A stretch of DNA of 24,703 nt from NCBI GenBank assembly GCA_003151895.1, contig PLYX01000244.1:1-24703 (forward strand), given 5' to 3'. The notes beneath the pieces were generated by a model, which saw only the letters and a list, made by a program, of their open reading frames with translations, did not search any database and was not told the origin of the DNA. The stretch is from Solirubrobacterales bacterium (GTDB taxonomy: Bacteria > Actinomycetota > Thermoleophilia > Solirubrobacterales > Solirubrobacteraceae). Within the stretch, counting starts at the first letter, position 1; the number at the start of each line of letters is the position of its first letter. Positions 16,116 to 23,780 of the stretch are shown here, in pieces. A program made the position numbers and the translations under genes.

Positions 16116-16688
16116 TCAGTCGAAGCGCTTGAGGTCCGCGTCGAGGCGCGCCGCGTCGCTTGCGCTGAGCTCGGGCATGTCGGCTCGCTGGCCGGTCTGC
16201 CTGCCCGCCTGCCTGCCTGTGCCCTCCAGGGTATGCCCTCCAGGGTATGCCCTCCAGGGTATGCCCTCCAGGGTATGCCCTCCAGGGTGCGCGCGCGCAT
16301 GGCGGCGCCAGCTCGGGAGTAGCAGTGCAAGCAGGGCGAGTAGTGCGAGCACAACCGCCACCGGCACGAGGTATGCCGCCAGATCGAAGCCTTTAGGGCT
16401 CGGCAGCCCGAGCACCGCCTGGCCATACTGAACGACGAGTGCGCTCTTGATCTGAGCTTCGGTCTCGCCTTGGGCTATCAGCCTGCGGATGAAAACCCGC
16501 TCACGATCTGCCTGAGGCGATTCGGCGACGTTCAGGGGGATCTTGCATGTCGCGCACATGACCTGACGTTCGATCACCGGCAGGGTCGTGCGTGGCGTGA
16601 CGGCGCCCGCCTGTGCGCACGCGAGCGCAAGGATGGCGGCCACCACGGGCAGGGCCATCAGGCGGGTCGCACGCCGGCCCACGCTCAC
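16116..16688 (-). CDS. ccmH: Cytochrome c maturation protein CcmH-like, with repeat-containing tail
   Basis: 190 residues; the GTG start overlaps the stop of the upstream gene (GTGA). An N-terminal export/membrane segment is followed by the redox motif in VMCATCKIPL (C45, C48), the conserved ESPQADRER and LVVQYGQAVLGLP blocks, and a transmembrane helix (about residues 105-125) ending LLPSWRR. CcmH keeps the heme-binding cysteines of apocytochrome c reduced for heme attachment outside the membrane. Beyond the helix, the cytoplasmic tail is unusual: a 14-residue period (GGHTLEGIPWRAYP) comes from a 14-bp DNA repeat, followed by a GRQAGRQTGQRAD stretch from a tetranucleotide repeat. The normal family ending LSASDAARLDADLKRFD then follows, showing the frame is currently intact. 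The repeat region is likely an unstructured insertion. Confidence 0.88.
   Translation of the reverse strand: MSVGRRATRLMALPVVAAILALACAQAGAVTPRTTLPVIERQVMCATCKIPLNVAESPQADRERVFIRRLIAQGETEAQIKSALVVQYGQAVLGLPSPKGFDLAAYLVPVAVVLALLALLALLLPSWRRHARAHPGGHTLEGIPWRAYPGGHTLEGTGRQAGRQTGQRADMPELSASDAARLDADLKRFD
16197..16220. repeat. Tetranucleotide CTGC tract inside ccmH
   Basis: Six consecutive units of CTGC or a one-base variant: CTGC, CTGC, CCGC, CTGC, CTGC, CTGT. It lies directly beside the 14-bp repeat and within the coding sequence of the CcmH-like tail, so any slippage would shift the frame of the last about 25 residues. Confidence 0.85.
16221..16290. repeat. 14-bp minisatellite x5 inside ccmH
   Basis: The unit GCCCTCCAGGGTAT occurs four times perfectly (16221-16276), and a fifth copy (16277-16290) differs only in its last two bases. 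The unit is not a multiple of three, so gain or loss of one or two copies would change the reading frame of the CcmH tail; only steps of three keep it. Each unit holds CCCTCCAGGG, an imperfect palindrome (CCCT-cc-AGGG). Confidence 0.95.
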
Positions 16689-17236
16689 GAGCTCTCCGCG
16701 AGCGACACCGCGCGGTTCAGGAAGGCAACGCTCACTTCCTGGCGAGAGATCGCCACCACGTGGCCGTGGCGGTCGATCACAAAGCTCTCCGGAAGCTCGT
16801 TGGTGCCGTAGGCATGCGCGAATTCACCGGTTGTGTCGTCTAGATTCGGATAGGTCAGGTGATAGCGCTTGACGAAGCTCAGCGAATCCGGGGAGGCATC
16901 GCGGAAGGTCACGCCGAGCACCGTCCCACCGTGGCGCGCGAGCTCTCGCTGGACGTGCTCCAGGCGGGGCGCCTCTTCCTGGCACGGTTCGCACCAGGAA
17001 GCCCAGAAGTTCAACACCACCACCTTGCCGCCGTAGGAGGCCAGCGACCTCCGGCCGTTGCCCGACAGGAGAGGGAGCATGTCTCCTGTCGAGGGCGCCG
17101 GTGGATACACGCGGCGGGCGACCGCTTCGTCGAGTGTGCGGGTCGGCGACTGAGCCGAGACCCCGTACACGAGCAGGCCGACGAGCGCGGCGCCGGCCAG
17201 GCCGGCGATGACGGGCATGTACAGGCGTTTGCTCAC
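16685..17236 (-). CDS. Membrane-anchored thioredoxin-like protein (CcmG/ResA/TlpA family)
   Basis: 183 residues from GTG 17236 (MSKRLYMPVIAGLAG...); ATG 17218 is an alternative and neither has a clear ribosome site. The frame is open upstream, but that part is antisense to the GGDEF-EAL gene start. A single N-terminal membrane anchor (about residues 8-26) precedes a thioredoxin-like domain with VVVLNFWASWCEPCQEEAP: redox pair C82 and C85. A cis-proline segment NELPESFVID, as in CcmG and ResA, follows. It would reduce CcmH or apocytochrome c on the outer face of the membrane. The stop overlaps the ccmH start, so the two are one operon. The other Ccm/Res components are not in the window. Confidence 0.86.
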   Translation of the reverse strand: MSKRLYMPVIAGLAGAALVGLLVYGVSAQSPTRTLDEAVARRVYPPAPSTGDMLPLLSGNGRRSLASYGGKVVVLNFWASWCEPCQEEAPRLEHVQRELARHGGTVLGVTFRDASPDSLSFVKRYHLTYPNLDDTTGEFAHAYGTNELPESFVIDRHGHVVAISRQEVSVAFLNRAVSLAESS

Positions 17237-17354
17237 CGGCAGGAAGGGTAGTGCGCGACGAGGAGTGGGCGACGCACCGGGTGGGGCGGTCCGCTCGCGC
17301 CCAGGCAATAACGCACGCAGACGCTTGCCTACTGCGGGGGGGCGAGCTAATGGA

Positions 17355-19271
17355 ATGGGTGTTGAGAGCCGATTGGTTGAGGCGATGTTGGCTCCAGAAC
17401 CAAGACTGCCGGTTGATGTGGCCGGCACGACGCAAGCCTCGGCGGCTTCGACGGAGCCCGTGGAGGATCTTCGCCGTCTCGGCGAGGCGCTGAAGGCGCG
17501 AACCGAGGACGTGGTCAGCGGCATGGTGTTGCGTACCACGCAGTCGGGTCACGCGCTCGATGACATGGTGGAGGACAGTTTTGCGCGGGTGGGCACGGTC
17601 TCCACCGTGGCGGTCGCCAGGTGGATGGCGGGCGAGAGCCCCGAGGTCGCTCGCGAGGTCGGGCGGGAGTCCTGGCACATCTTCGGTCAGCTTGCGGCGC
17701 AGCGCGCAGCGCCGCTGAACGAGGTCACCAAGCGCTGCCTGCGCTGGTGTGACGCGGCGGAGGACGTGGTGCGCGAGACCGCCGCGCAGCTCGATCTCTC
17801 CCGGGAGGTGCTCGCGCAGGCCCTGTCGATGTTGCAGCGCAGCCTCAACGTGACCCTGGTTCGCATGTGTGAGTCCTTCGAGGCCGAGCGCCGGCTTGCC
17901 GACGAGCAGCTCGCACACCGCCAGGAGGAGCTCGCGTTCATGGCCACCCATGATTCGCTGACGGGGCTCCCGAACCGCACGTTGATCGTGGATCGCGTCG
18001 AGCAGATGCTGGCGCGCGCACGGCGCAGCCAAACACCGGTGGCAGCCCTGTTCGTCGATCTCGACAACTTCAAGTCGATCAACGACACGCTCGGTCACGG
18101 CGTTGGAGACGAGCTCCTGCAGGCGGTCGCCGTTCGACTGGACAGCGTCGTGCGGGCGACCGACGGGCTTGGGCGCCTCGGGGGCGATGAGTTCGTCGTG
18201 ATCGCCGAAGAGCTCTCGCTCGCGGCGGGCCCTGAGCTGATCGCTGAACGGCTGCTGGAAGCGCTAAAGCAGCCGTTCACGCTCGGAGAGCCCGATGACG
18301 CGACCAGCTTGATCGTGACGGCGAGCGTCGGGATCGCGGCGGGCGACCGGGCCTTGGCCGGGGATCTGCTGCGTGACGCGGATATCGCCATGTACCGCGC
18401 GAAGTTGGACGGAAAGAACCGCTACGTCATGTTCGAGTCAGGGATGCAGGACGCGGCCCAGCGCCGGATGGAGCTCGAGATGGACCTGCGCGTAGCCCTG
18501 AAGAACGACGAGTTCTTCCTCGTCTACCAGCCGACGTTTGACTTGCGGGACATGAGCCCCACCGGAGTGGAGGCCTTGATTCGATGGGACAGCCAGACAC
18601 GGGGGGTCGTTCAACCCGATGACTTCATCCCGCTGCTGGAGGAGACCGGCCTGATAACGGAAATCGGCAAGTGGGTGCTGGAGCAGGCCTGCCGCCAGGG
18701 CGCCGCGTGGCGCGAGGCCGGGTATGAGATCGGCATGGCCGTCAATGTGTCGGCACGCCAGCTCGACACCGATCAGCTCATAGCCGACATCGAAGGCGCG
18801 CTCTCAGCGAGTGGCCTTGCCCCAGAGGCGCTCACGATCGAGATCACCGAGACGACGCTGATGCGCAACGCTGAGGAGACCGCACGCCGACTCGTCACGA
18901 TCAAGGAGCTTGGTGTTCGGATTGCGATCGACGACTTCGGCACCGGATACTCCTCTCTTGCCCACCTCCAGCAGTTCCCGGTCGACGCGCTGAAGATCGA
19001 CCGGTCGTTCATCTCGGGACTGACAGACAACCATGAGGGCGAGACCTTCATCCACACGCTGGTGCAGCTCGGCAAGGATCTCTCGATCGAGACGCTCGCC
19101 GAGGGCATCGAGCAGCCTCAAGAGCTCACAGTCCTGCAGGGCGAGCAGTGCGACAGCGGCCAGGGCTTCCTGTTCGCCCGGCCCCTCGACGTGGACGCCG
19201 CCGAGGCGTTCCTTCGAAACTGGGCCGAGAACATCACTCCTGCCTTGGCGCAAGCGCCACAGCACACGTAG
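17355..19271 (+). CDS. Bifunctional cyclic-di-GMP enzyme, GGDEF-EAL
   Basis: 638 residues from ATG 17355 (ATG 17385 is an alternative; ribosome sites are weak). The first about 190 residues are helical with no recognised sensor signature, somewhat like RsbR/PucR-type N-terminal domains. The GGDEF domain has DSLTGLPNR, DLDNFKSINDTLGH and an intact GGDEF at residues 276-280, with the product-inhibition I-site R267xxD270 at the standard five-residue spacing. The EAL domain has E406-A-L in GVEALIRW, NVSARQL, EITETTL, DDFGTGYSSL from residue 526 and LKIDRSFI, so a phosphodiesterase site also looks complete. No membrane helix is present: it is cytosolic. It could make or break c-di-GMP depending on the N-terminal input. 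It is transcribed divergently from ccmG, with a 118-bp shared upstream region, and is followed by a second diguanylate cyclase. Confidence 0.93.
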   Translation: MGVESRLVEAMLAPEPRLPVDVAGTTQASAASTEPVEDLRRLGEALKARTEDVVSGMVLRTTQSGHALDDMVEDSFARVGTVSTVAVARWMAGESPEVAREVGRESWHIFGQLAAQRAAPLNEVTKRCLRWCDAAEDVVRETAAQLDLSREVLAQALSMLQRSLNVTLVRMCESFEAERRLADEQLAHRQEELAFMATHDSLTGLPNRTLIVDRVEQMLARARRSQTPVAALFVDLDNFKSINDTLGHGVGDELLQAVAVRLDSVVRATDGLGRLGGDEFVVIAEELSLAAGPELIAERLLEALKQPFTLGEPDDATSLIVTASVGIAAGDRALAGDLLRDADIAMYRAKLDGKNRYVMFESGMQDAAQRRMELEMDLRVALKNDEFFLVYQPTFDLRDMSPTGVEALIRWDSQTRGVVQPDDFIPLLEETGLITEIGKWVLEQACRQGAAWREAGYEIGMAVNVSARQLDTDQLIADIEGALSASGLAPEALTIEITETTLMRNAEETARRLVTIKELGVRIAIDDFGTGYSSLAHLQQFPVDALKIDRSFISGLTDNHEGETFIHTLVQLGKDLSIETLAEGIEQPQELTVLQGEQCDSGQGFLFARPLDVDAAEAFLRNWAENITPALAQAPQHT

Positions 19272-19341
19272 AGACGGGTTAGCGCGCGATATCTCACACG
19301 TCGTCGTCAAGTGATTCGTTGCCCCAGCCGATATATGGACG

Positions 19342-20646
19342 ATGTCGATAGAGCCGAGTGCCTATCCAGATCGGGTGGCGGTGAGCGCCGACAATGCCGC
19401 CGTGGCGGCTCTCAACGAGCTGCCCGAGGCCAGGATCCTGGTCTTCGATCGCGAGTTTCGCTTCATCCTGGCCGCCGGCCAGTCGCTCGTGCACAACGCA
19501 GGCAGCGAGTCGGCCGTCTGCCGCACGGGAGCGCTCGTCGGGGACGCCTTCCCGAAAAACCTGTGGAAGCTGATCAAGCCGCTGTGCCGCTCGGCGCTCG
19601 ACGGCGAGACGCGCTCGCGGGAGATCTGGAGCGCCGATGACAGACGCTCCCTGATGGTCGACGTGGGACCGCTGCGCCTGGACGGCTCTTCGGGTCGCAC
19701 GGGCCGACCCGCCGGCGGCGTGGCCGTGATCCTCGACATCACCGCGCGCCGAGCGGCCGACGGAGTTGCAAGGCCCTCCCATGATCACTTCGAGCAGGTC
19801 TTCGACCGGGCGCCCATCGGGACGGGGTTGCTGGGCCTGGACGGTCGCTGGACACTCGTCAATCGCGCGTTGTGCGAGATCACGGGTTACACCACCGAGG
19901 AGCTCATCGGCCAGCGTTTTTCCGACATCACGCATCCCGATGACGTGCATAACGATGCGGCGCAGTACGCGCAGTTGCTGGCCGGCGCCATTGCGGCGTT
20001 TCAGACGGAGAAGCGCTATTTCAATGCCGCGGGCGAGATCATGTCGGCGATTCTGTCGATCTCGCTCGTGGGTGACGTGGAGTCCGCGCCCCTTCACTTC
20101 ATCGCCCAGCTCCAGGACATCTCCGAGCGCAAGCGCCTGGAGGAGCACCTGCGCCATCTCGCCGACCACGACCCCCTCACCGGGCTTCGCAACCGCAGGC
20201 TCTTCGAACACGACCTCAAGCTGCAGGTGGCTCGCTCCCAGCGCTACGGCGAGCACGCCGCGGTGATGATGGTGGACCTCGATGCCTTCAAGCAGGTCAA
20301 CGACCTACACGGTCACAAGGTCGGCGACGACACGCTCAAGGCTGTCGCCACGGCGCTCACCAGGCGTCTGCGGGAAACCGACCTGGTGGCCCGTTTGGGG
20401 GGAGACGAGTTCGCGGTGCTGCTGCCGCACGCCGACGAGAAGGGCACGGCCATCGTCGCGGACAGCATCCCGCGCGTGATCGCCGCGTGCAGCGTCGATG
20501 TGGGCGACGCCGTGGTTCATCCCTCCGGCAGCGTTGGCGTGGCCATGATCGATCAACAGACCGCGAGCGATAAGCAGGTGCTCGCCAAGGCCGACCGGGC
20601 CATGTACGCCGCCAAGCACGCCAAGACCACGGCCACACCCGTCTGA
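19342..20646 (+). CDS. PAS-PAS-GGDEF diguanylate cyclase
   Basis: 434 residues from ATG 19342, 70 bases after the GGDEF-EAL gene on the same strand. An N-terminal PAS-like domain (about residues 28-135, with ARILVFDREFRFILAAGQS) is followed by a second, more typical PAS (about 150-270: FEQVFDRAPIGTGLLGLDGRW, ITGYTTEELIGQ, HPDDV) that ends in DISERKRLEEHL, the usual linker. The GGDEF domain has DPLTGLRNRR, DLDAFKQVNDLHGHKVGD and an intact GGDEF at residues 353-357. The I-site is R344xxD347. There is no EAL domain and no membrane segment. It should convert two GTP to c-di-GMP in response to a cytosolic signal sensed by the PAS domains. The first PAS resembles those that read a small ligand, but no cofactor residue can be named. 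Confidence 0.93.
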   Translation: MSIEPSAYPDRVAVSADNAAVAALNELPEARILVFDREFRFILAAGQSLVHNAGSESAVCRTGALVGDAFPKNLWKLIKPLCRSALDGETRSREIWSADDRRSLMVDVGPLRLDGSSGRTGRPAGGVAVILDITARRAADGVARPSHDHFEQVFDRAPIGTGLLGLDGRWTLVNRALCEITGYTTEELIGQRFSDITHPDDVHNDAAQYAQLLAGAIAAFQTEKRYFNAAGEIMSAILSISLVGDVESAPLHFIAQLQDISERKRLEEHLRHLADHDPLTGLRNRRLFEHDLKLQVARSQRYGEHAAVMMVDLDAFKQVNDLHGHKVGDDTLKAVATALTRRLRETDLVARLGGDEFAVLLPHADEKGTAIVADSIPRVIAACSVDVGDAVVHPSGSVGVAMIDQQTASDKQVLAKADRAMYAAKHAKTTATPV

Positions 20647-20802
20647 CCGCACGCGACAGGTCGATGGCAGGCCGGGGAGCCACATCCTCGATCCCGAGCC
20701 GGACGACGCGCACGCGGACATCGACACGGACCAACATCGCGGACGAAGGAACGCGTGGCAATGGGATGACCGCTGAGCGGGCTCTCCCCAGGCTTCGCAC
20801 AA

Positions 20803-20846
20803 GTTATAAAGACTTATAACCATATCATTTATAACCTGCTATAAGT
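20803..20846. promoter_or_regulatory. AT-rich array of four TTATAA-core half-sites ahead of the AAA ATPase gene
   Basis: Four 9-base sites fit AYTTATAAC: 20803-20811 (minus orientation), 20812-20820 (plus), 20827-20835 (plus), 20838-20846 (minus, last base pair varied). The first two form GTTATAA-AGAC-TTATAAC, a perfect inverted repeat. The block ends ten bases before the ATG, and no ribosome site is seen, so it probably contains the promoter (TATAAG at 20840-20845 is a possible -10 box) and a protein-binding operator. The contrast with the GC-rich surroundings is extreme. Confidence 0.7.
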
Positions 20847-20856
20847 CGATAGAACG

Positions 20857-22044
20857 ATGGACCCGATTGGGAACCCGTATACGCCGAACGCAGGCTCTCG
20901 CCCCCATGAGCTGGCTGGTCGCGCTGGCGAGCTGGAGCAGTTCCGAGTGCTCGTGGGTCGTCTCAAGCGAGGCGCCACCGAGCAGAGCATGATTATCCGT
21001 GGCTTGCGCGGGACGGGCAAGACGGTCCTGCTCAACGCCTTCGAGGATCGCGCTGAGTCCGAAGGCTTCTTGACCTACTATCACGAGCTCACCCCCGACA
21101 GCAGCTTGATCGGGGAGATCGCTCGGGATGTTGAGAGCGCTTTGGCGCGTCTGAAGCTCGGTGCGCGCGCCTCCAAGACAGTGCGCGGAGCGCTGGAACA
21201 TCTCGGCACGATCAAGTTGACGGGCCCAGACGGTATTGGCTTGGCGGTGGATCTCCGGAAGGCCGACGAGGGGACGATCGCCGGTGATCTCTCCGAGCTC
21301 TTCCTGCAGCTCGGCGGGGCTGCCGCCAGCAAGGGCTCGGGGGTTGTCTTCCTGCTGGACGAGGTTCAGTTCGTCAGCGAGATCGAATTTCGGTCGTTGA
21401 TCAGCGCGTTGCATCGCGCGACGCAGAAGAATGTGCCGATCACCGCCGCAGCCGCCGGCCTACCTCAGATTCCGCGATTGACCGGCGAGGCACGCTCATA
21501 CGCTGAGCGTCTGTTCACGTTCCCGGTGATCGCCAGCCTTTCAGAGGGGGATGCGCGAGTGGCATTCGTCGAGCCGGCTCGCCATCAACAGGTTGATTAC
21601 GAGGAGGACGCCGTGGCTCTTGCACTCGCCTGGACACGAGGCTATCCCTTTTACATTCAGCAACTGGGCAAGCACGCCTGGAATCTGGCTAAGACCGCGC
21701 CGATCACAAAGCAGGACGTGGAGGCGGCGATCCCGGTCGCGCAGAGGGCCCTCGACACAAGCATCTACGAGGTGCGTATCCAGCGTGCCACTCGAGAGGA
21801 GCGTCGCTATATGCGAGCGATAGCCGAGCTCGGTGAAGGGCCCTACCGCTCGGGACAGATTGCGGCGAAGCTGGGGCGTAGGACCACGGAGGTTTCAATG
21901 ACCCGTCAGCATCTGATCGACAAGGGGCTGACTTACGCCACCGAGGACTACGGTCACGTCGACTTCACGGTGCCCCGTTTCGACGAGTTCATGCGCCGAT
22001 ACATGCCCTACCGGAGGCCGAGCCAACGCAAACGTACGTCCTGA
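20857..22044 (+). CDS. AAA ATPase with C-terminal winged helix (archaeal/ORC1-Cdc6-like)
   Basis: 395 residues from ATG 20857; no Shine-Dalgarno, so translation may be leaderless. An ELAGRAGELEQF entry motif precedes Walker A GLRGTGKT (residues 49-56, K55) and Walker B VVFLLDEVQF (D168, E169), then a sensor-1-like ITAAAAGLPQIP segment. The region around FPVIASLSEGDARVAFVEP and TRGYPFYIQQLGKHAW matches the lid of archaeal-type ATPases. A winged helix fills about residues 317-385 (SGQIAAKLGRRTTEVSMTRQ, LIDKGLTYATEDYGHVDF). This design, also seen in ORC1/Cdc6 and in many orphan bacterial ATP-binding proteins, implies ATP-dependent DNA binding. It stands alone, between c-di-GMP genes and a convergent operon. 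The repeat array upstream may be its own binding site. Role unknown; mobile-element origin possible but no integrase is seen. Confidence 0.85.
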   Translation: MDPIGNPYTPNAGSRPHELAGRAGELEQFRVLVGRLKRGATEQSMIIRGLRGTGKTVLLNAFEDRAESEGFLTYYHELTPDSSLIGEIARDVESALARLKLGARASKTVRGALEHLGTIKLTGPDGIGLAVDLRKADEGTIAGDLSELFLQLGGAAASKGSGVVFLLDEVQFVSEIEFRSLISALHRATQKNVPITAAAAGLPQIPRLTGEARSYAERLFTFPVIASLSEGDARVAFVEPARHQQVDYEEDAVALALAWTRGYPFYIQQLGKHAWNLAKTAPITKQDVEAAIPVAQRALDTSIYEVRIQRATREERRYMRAIAELGEGPYRSGQIAAKLGRRTTEVSMTRQHLIDKGLTYATEDYGHVDFTVPRFDEFMRRYMPYRRPSQRKRTS

Positions 22045-22069
22045 CCGCAGGCTCGCGGCTATGCAAACA

Positions 22070-22097
22070 AACCGCCTCCAAGGAACCCGGGGCGGTT
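22070..22097 (-). terminator. Intrinsic terminator of the minus-strand operon
   Basis: On the minus strand AACCGCC and GGCGGTT form a perfect 7-bp stem around a 14-base GC-containing loop, followed directly by TGTTTGC, a T-rich tract. It starts within the stop codon of the SnoaL-like gene and also lies 26 bases after the ATPase stop, so it could serve both strands, though only the minus strand has the T run. Confidence 0.7.
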
Positions 22098-22345
22098 CAC
22101 TCCTGCACCACCAGATCCTCGCGCACGTAGAGCCTGCGTGTCTCGAACTCGATGTCGGGCCAGGACTCGAAGATACGGGCGATGTGCGTGAGCGCCTCGT
22201 CGCCCTCGGCTCGCTCACCGGCCGTGTGGTTCTCGAACACCATGTCCGGTGCGTGCATCGAGGAGATCCGTCCCACATCGTGGGCGTTCCAGGCGTCGTT
22301 GTAGGCAGCGATCGTCTCGTGCAGCTGCTCGGGCGCCGTTGTCAT
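22097..22345 (-). CDS. Short SnoaL-like (NTF2-fold) protein, C-terminally truncated
   Basis: 82 residues. The ATG at 22345 overlaps the methyltransferase stop (ATGA), so translation is coupled. The sequence (ETIAAYNDAWNAHDVGRISS, MHAPDMVFENH, HIARIFESWPDIEFETRRLY) is typical of SnoaL-like polyketide cyclase/ester hydrolase family proteins, which form small cone-shaped pockets. Family members run to about 130 residues and often continue '..LVVQEWT.TG'. Here VVQE is followed by TGA where TGG (Trp) is expected, and the next codons read Thr-Ala-Pro-Gly. The terminator begins at the stop. The last beta strands of the fold are therefore missing, so the protein may be inactive. Whether this is a recent nonsense change or an older loss at the junction with the convergent ATPase gene is unclear. 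Confidence 0.78.
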   Translation of the reverse strand: MTTAPEQLHETIAAYNDAWNAHDVGRISSMHAPDMVFENHTAGERAEGDEALTHIARIFESWPDIEFETRRLYVREDLVVQE

Positions 22346-23217
22346 GGCGCGTCCGCCGTGACGATCCACGTCGATGCCGGGGCCGTGACGCCGTCGGGTC
22401 CGTCCCATTCGGCCAAGCCTTCGCGCAGCGCATCCGCAACGGGTTCGTGGAGGTGCGCCGCGTGCTCGCCCGCAAGACGCAATATCTCCCCGGCCGGTCC
22501 GAGGCTCATGACGAACTCAACGGCCTCATCCATGTGCAAGCCGATCGTGATCGGTATGTCGCAGCGCCGAAGCGCTACGTTCTCAAACCCGGCGCTCAGC
22601 AGGATCCCGCTCGTGGTGTCGGCGTTGGCCATCGAGAATGGGCCAGGGCCGCACGTTGGCTCGTCGTACTCTTCGGGCTTGGTGACGAACCGCTCGGTAA
22701 TTGTCTGTGCGCGATAGAGCCAGTCGTTCTCGACCTTGGCGCGCCAGACGACCATGACGAGCCTGCCATCCGGGCGCAGCGCCTCGCGCACGTTGCGCAG
22801 GGCAGCGACCGGATTGGCGAAGAACATCGTCCCCATCCGTGAGAACGCAAGCTCGAAGCGCTCGCCGAAGGCTGCGTTCTCGATGTCGGCCACCTCGAAA
22901 CGCACGTTGTCGATGCCGGCTTCCTCGGCCTCGTGCTTCGCGGTCTTGATGAAGCGCGGCGCGGCATCGACGCCAAGAACCTCCCCCGTCGGTCCGACGA
23001 GGCCCGCTATCCGCTGTGTCGTGTCACCAAAGCCACAGCCGATGTCCAGCACGCGCTCGCCGGCACGTGGCGGAACGAGGCGCAGGGCCTCCTCGCCATG
23101 CGCGCCGAGCCCCGTCGTCATGAGATGGCGAAAACGGACAAACGCGTCAAACAGCGGCCCGTCCCAAGCCCGGATCGCCTCCTCGTTGGCGGACGTGAGC
23201 TGCTCCACGTGTGACAT
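22342..23217 (-). CDS. Class I SAM-dependent methyltransferase
   Basis: 291 residues from ATG 23217 (MSHVEQLTSANEEAIRAWDG), 25 bases after the cupin gene. Motif I VLDIGCGFGDTTQRIA (about residues 57-72), acidic motif II GVDAAPRFIKTA, the FEVADIENAAF adenine-contact loop and motif IV FELAFSRMGTMFF with ALRPDGRLVMVVW are all present. This is the Rossmann-fold family that includes UbiE-like and many natural-product methyltransferases. The C-terminal half (ITIGLHMDEAVEFVMSLGPAGE) resembles those acting on small molecules. The methyl acceptor cannot be read from sequence. Its stop overlaps the SnoaL-like start, and together with the cupin it forms a three-gene operon likely to tailor or degrade one small metabolite. 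Confidence 0.9.
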   Translation of the reverse strand: MSHVEQLTSANEEAIRAWDGPLFDAFVRFRHLMTTGLGAHGEEALRLVPPRAGERVLDIGCGFGDTTQRIAGLVGPTGEVLGVDAAPRFIKTAKHEAEEAGIDNVRFEVADIENAAFGERFELAFSRMGTMFFANPVAALRNVREALRPDGRLVMVVWRAKVENDWLYRAQTITERFVTKPEEYDEPTCGPGPFSMANADTTSGILLSAGFENVALRRCDIPITIGLHMDEAVEFVMSLGPAGEILRLAGEHAAHLHEPVADALREGLAEWDGPDGVTAPASTWIVTADAP

Positions 23218-23242
23218 AGTAAGGGTTCAGTCGAGGGGTCGC

Positions 23243-23614
23243 TCACGCGGATGCGCCGGCTCCGGAGGTGATGTGGTCGATGACTGGACGGAATTGGTCG
23301 GTCGGTGAGAAATCGACGTACTCAGAGTCCTCAAGCGCCTCTGGAGCGTGCCCGGGTGCCCAGTAGAACGCTTCGCCGGCGGCGAAGTCCTGGTGCCCGT
23401 CAAGTGTGTGCATCCGTACGCGGCCCTTGATCATGTACCCCCAATGCGGACACGGGCAGAGATCGTGCGGCAGACCCTTGGTCGCGGGGCGCAGGTCGGC
23501 GCCGGCTGGCAGCCGCACGAACCCGACAGAGAGACCATCCTCGTCGCGCAGGCGGACCTCGACGCCGTTGTCCTCGATGACGATGGGTACGTCCTCACGT
23601 GGAATGGATCGCAT
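23243..23614 (-). CDS. Small single-domain cupin-like protein
   Basis: 123 residues from ATG 23614 with an excellent AGGAGG six bases upstream, the strongest ribosome site in the window. The chain is beta-rich: EVRLRDEDGLSVGFVRLPAG, then HDLCPCPHWGYMIKGRVRMHT with the cupin 'G.v' turn, and GHQDFAAGEAFYWAPGHAPEALEDSE for the second motif. A metal site could involve the histidines and cysteines around CPCPHW and PGHAP, but the classic HxH is not evident. Such proteins bind or isomerise small ligands. As first gene of a cupin/methyltransferase/SnoaL-like set it probably works on the same metabolite. The promoter would lie in 23615-23780, where I see no clear hexamers. Confidence 0.8.
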   Translation of the reverse strand: MRSIPREDVPIVIEDNGVEVRLRDEDGLSVGFVRLPAGADLRPATKGLPHDLCPCPHWGYMIKGRVRMHTLDGHQDFAAGEAFYWAPGHAPEALEDSEYVDFSPTDQFRPVIDHITSGAGASA

Positions 23615-23780
23615 GTTCTGCCTCCTGTTGGATTTGGATGTCGCCGCTGCGGCGGCCTTTGCGCTCGGAGCACTCAGGGGCTCGGGCGCTGTCGGGTCGG
23701 TTCAGGCTTCTCTGTTGCACCGGAGGTCCAGGTTCTCGATGGGGCTGCTTCAGTGCCTGTGCCTCGATCGAGCCGGTCGC

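Noticed and set aside
16221..16290. CRISPR-like array
   Set aside because: Units are 14 bp and abut without spacers; a coding minisatellite, with no cas genes nearby.
17237..17539. Long N-terminal extension of the thioredoxin-like protein
   Set aside because: Overlaps the start of the GGDEF-EAL gene in antisense and reads as Arg/Pro/Ser-rich sequence before the true membrane anchor.
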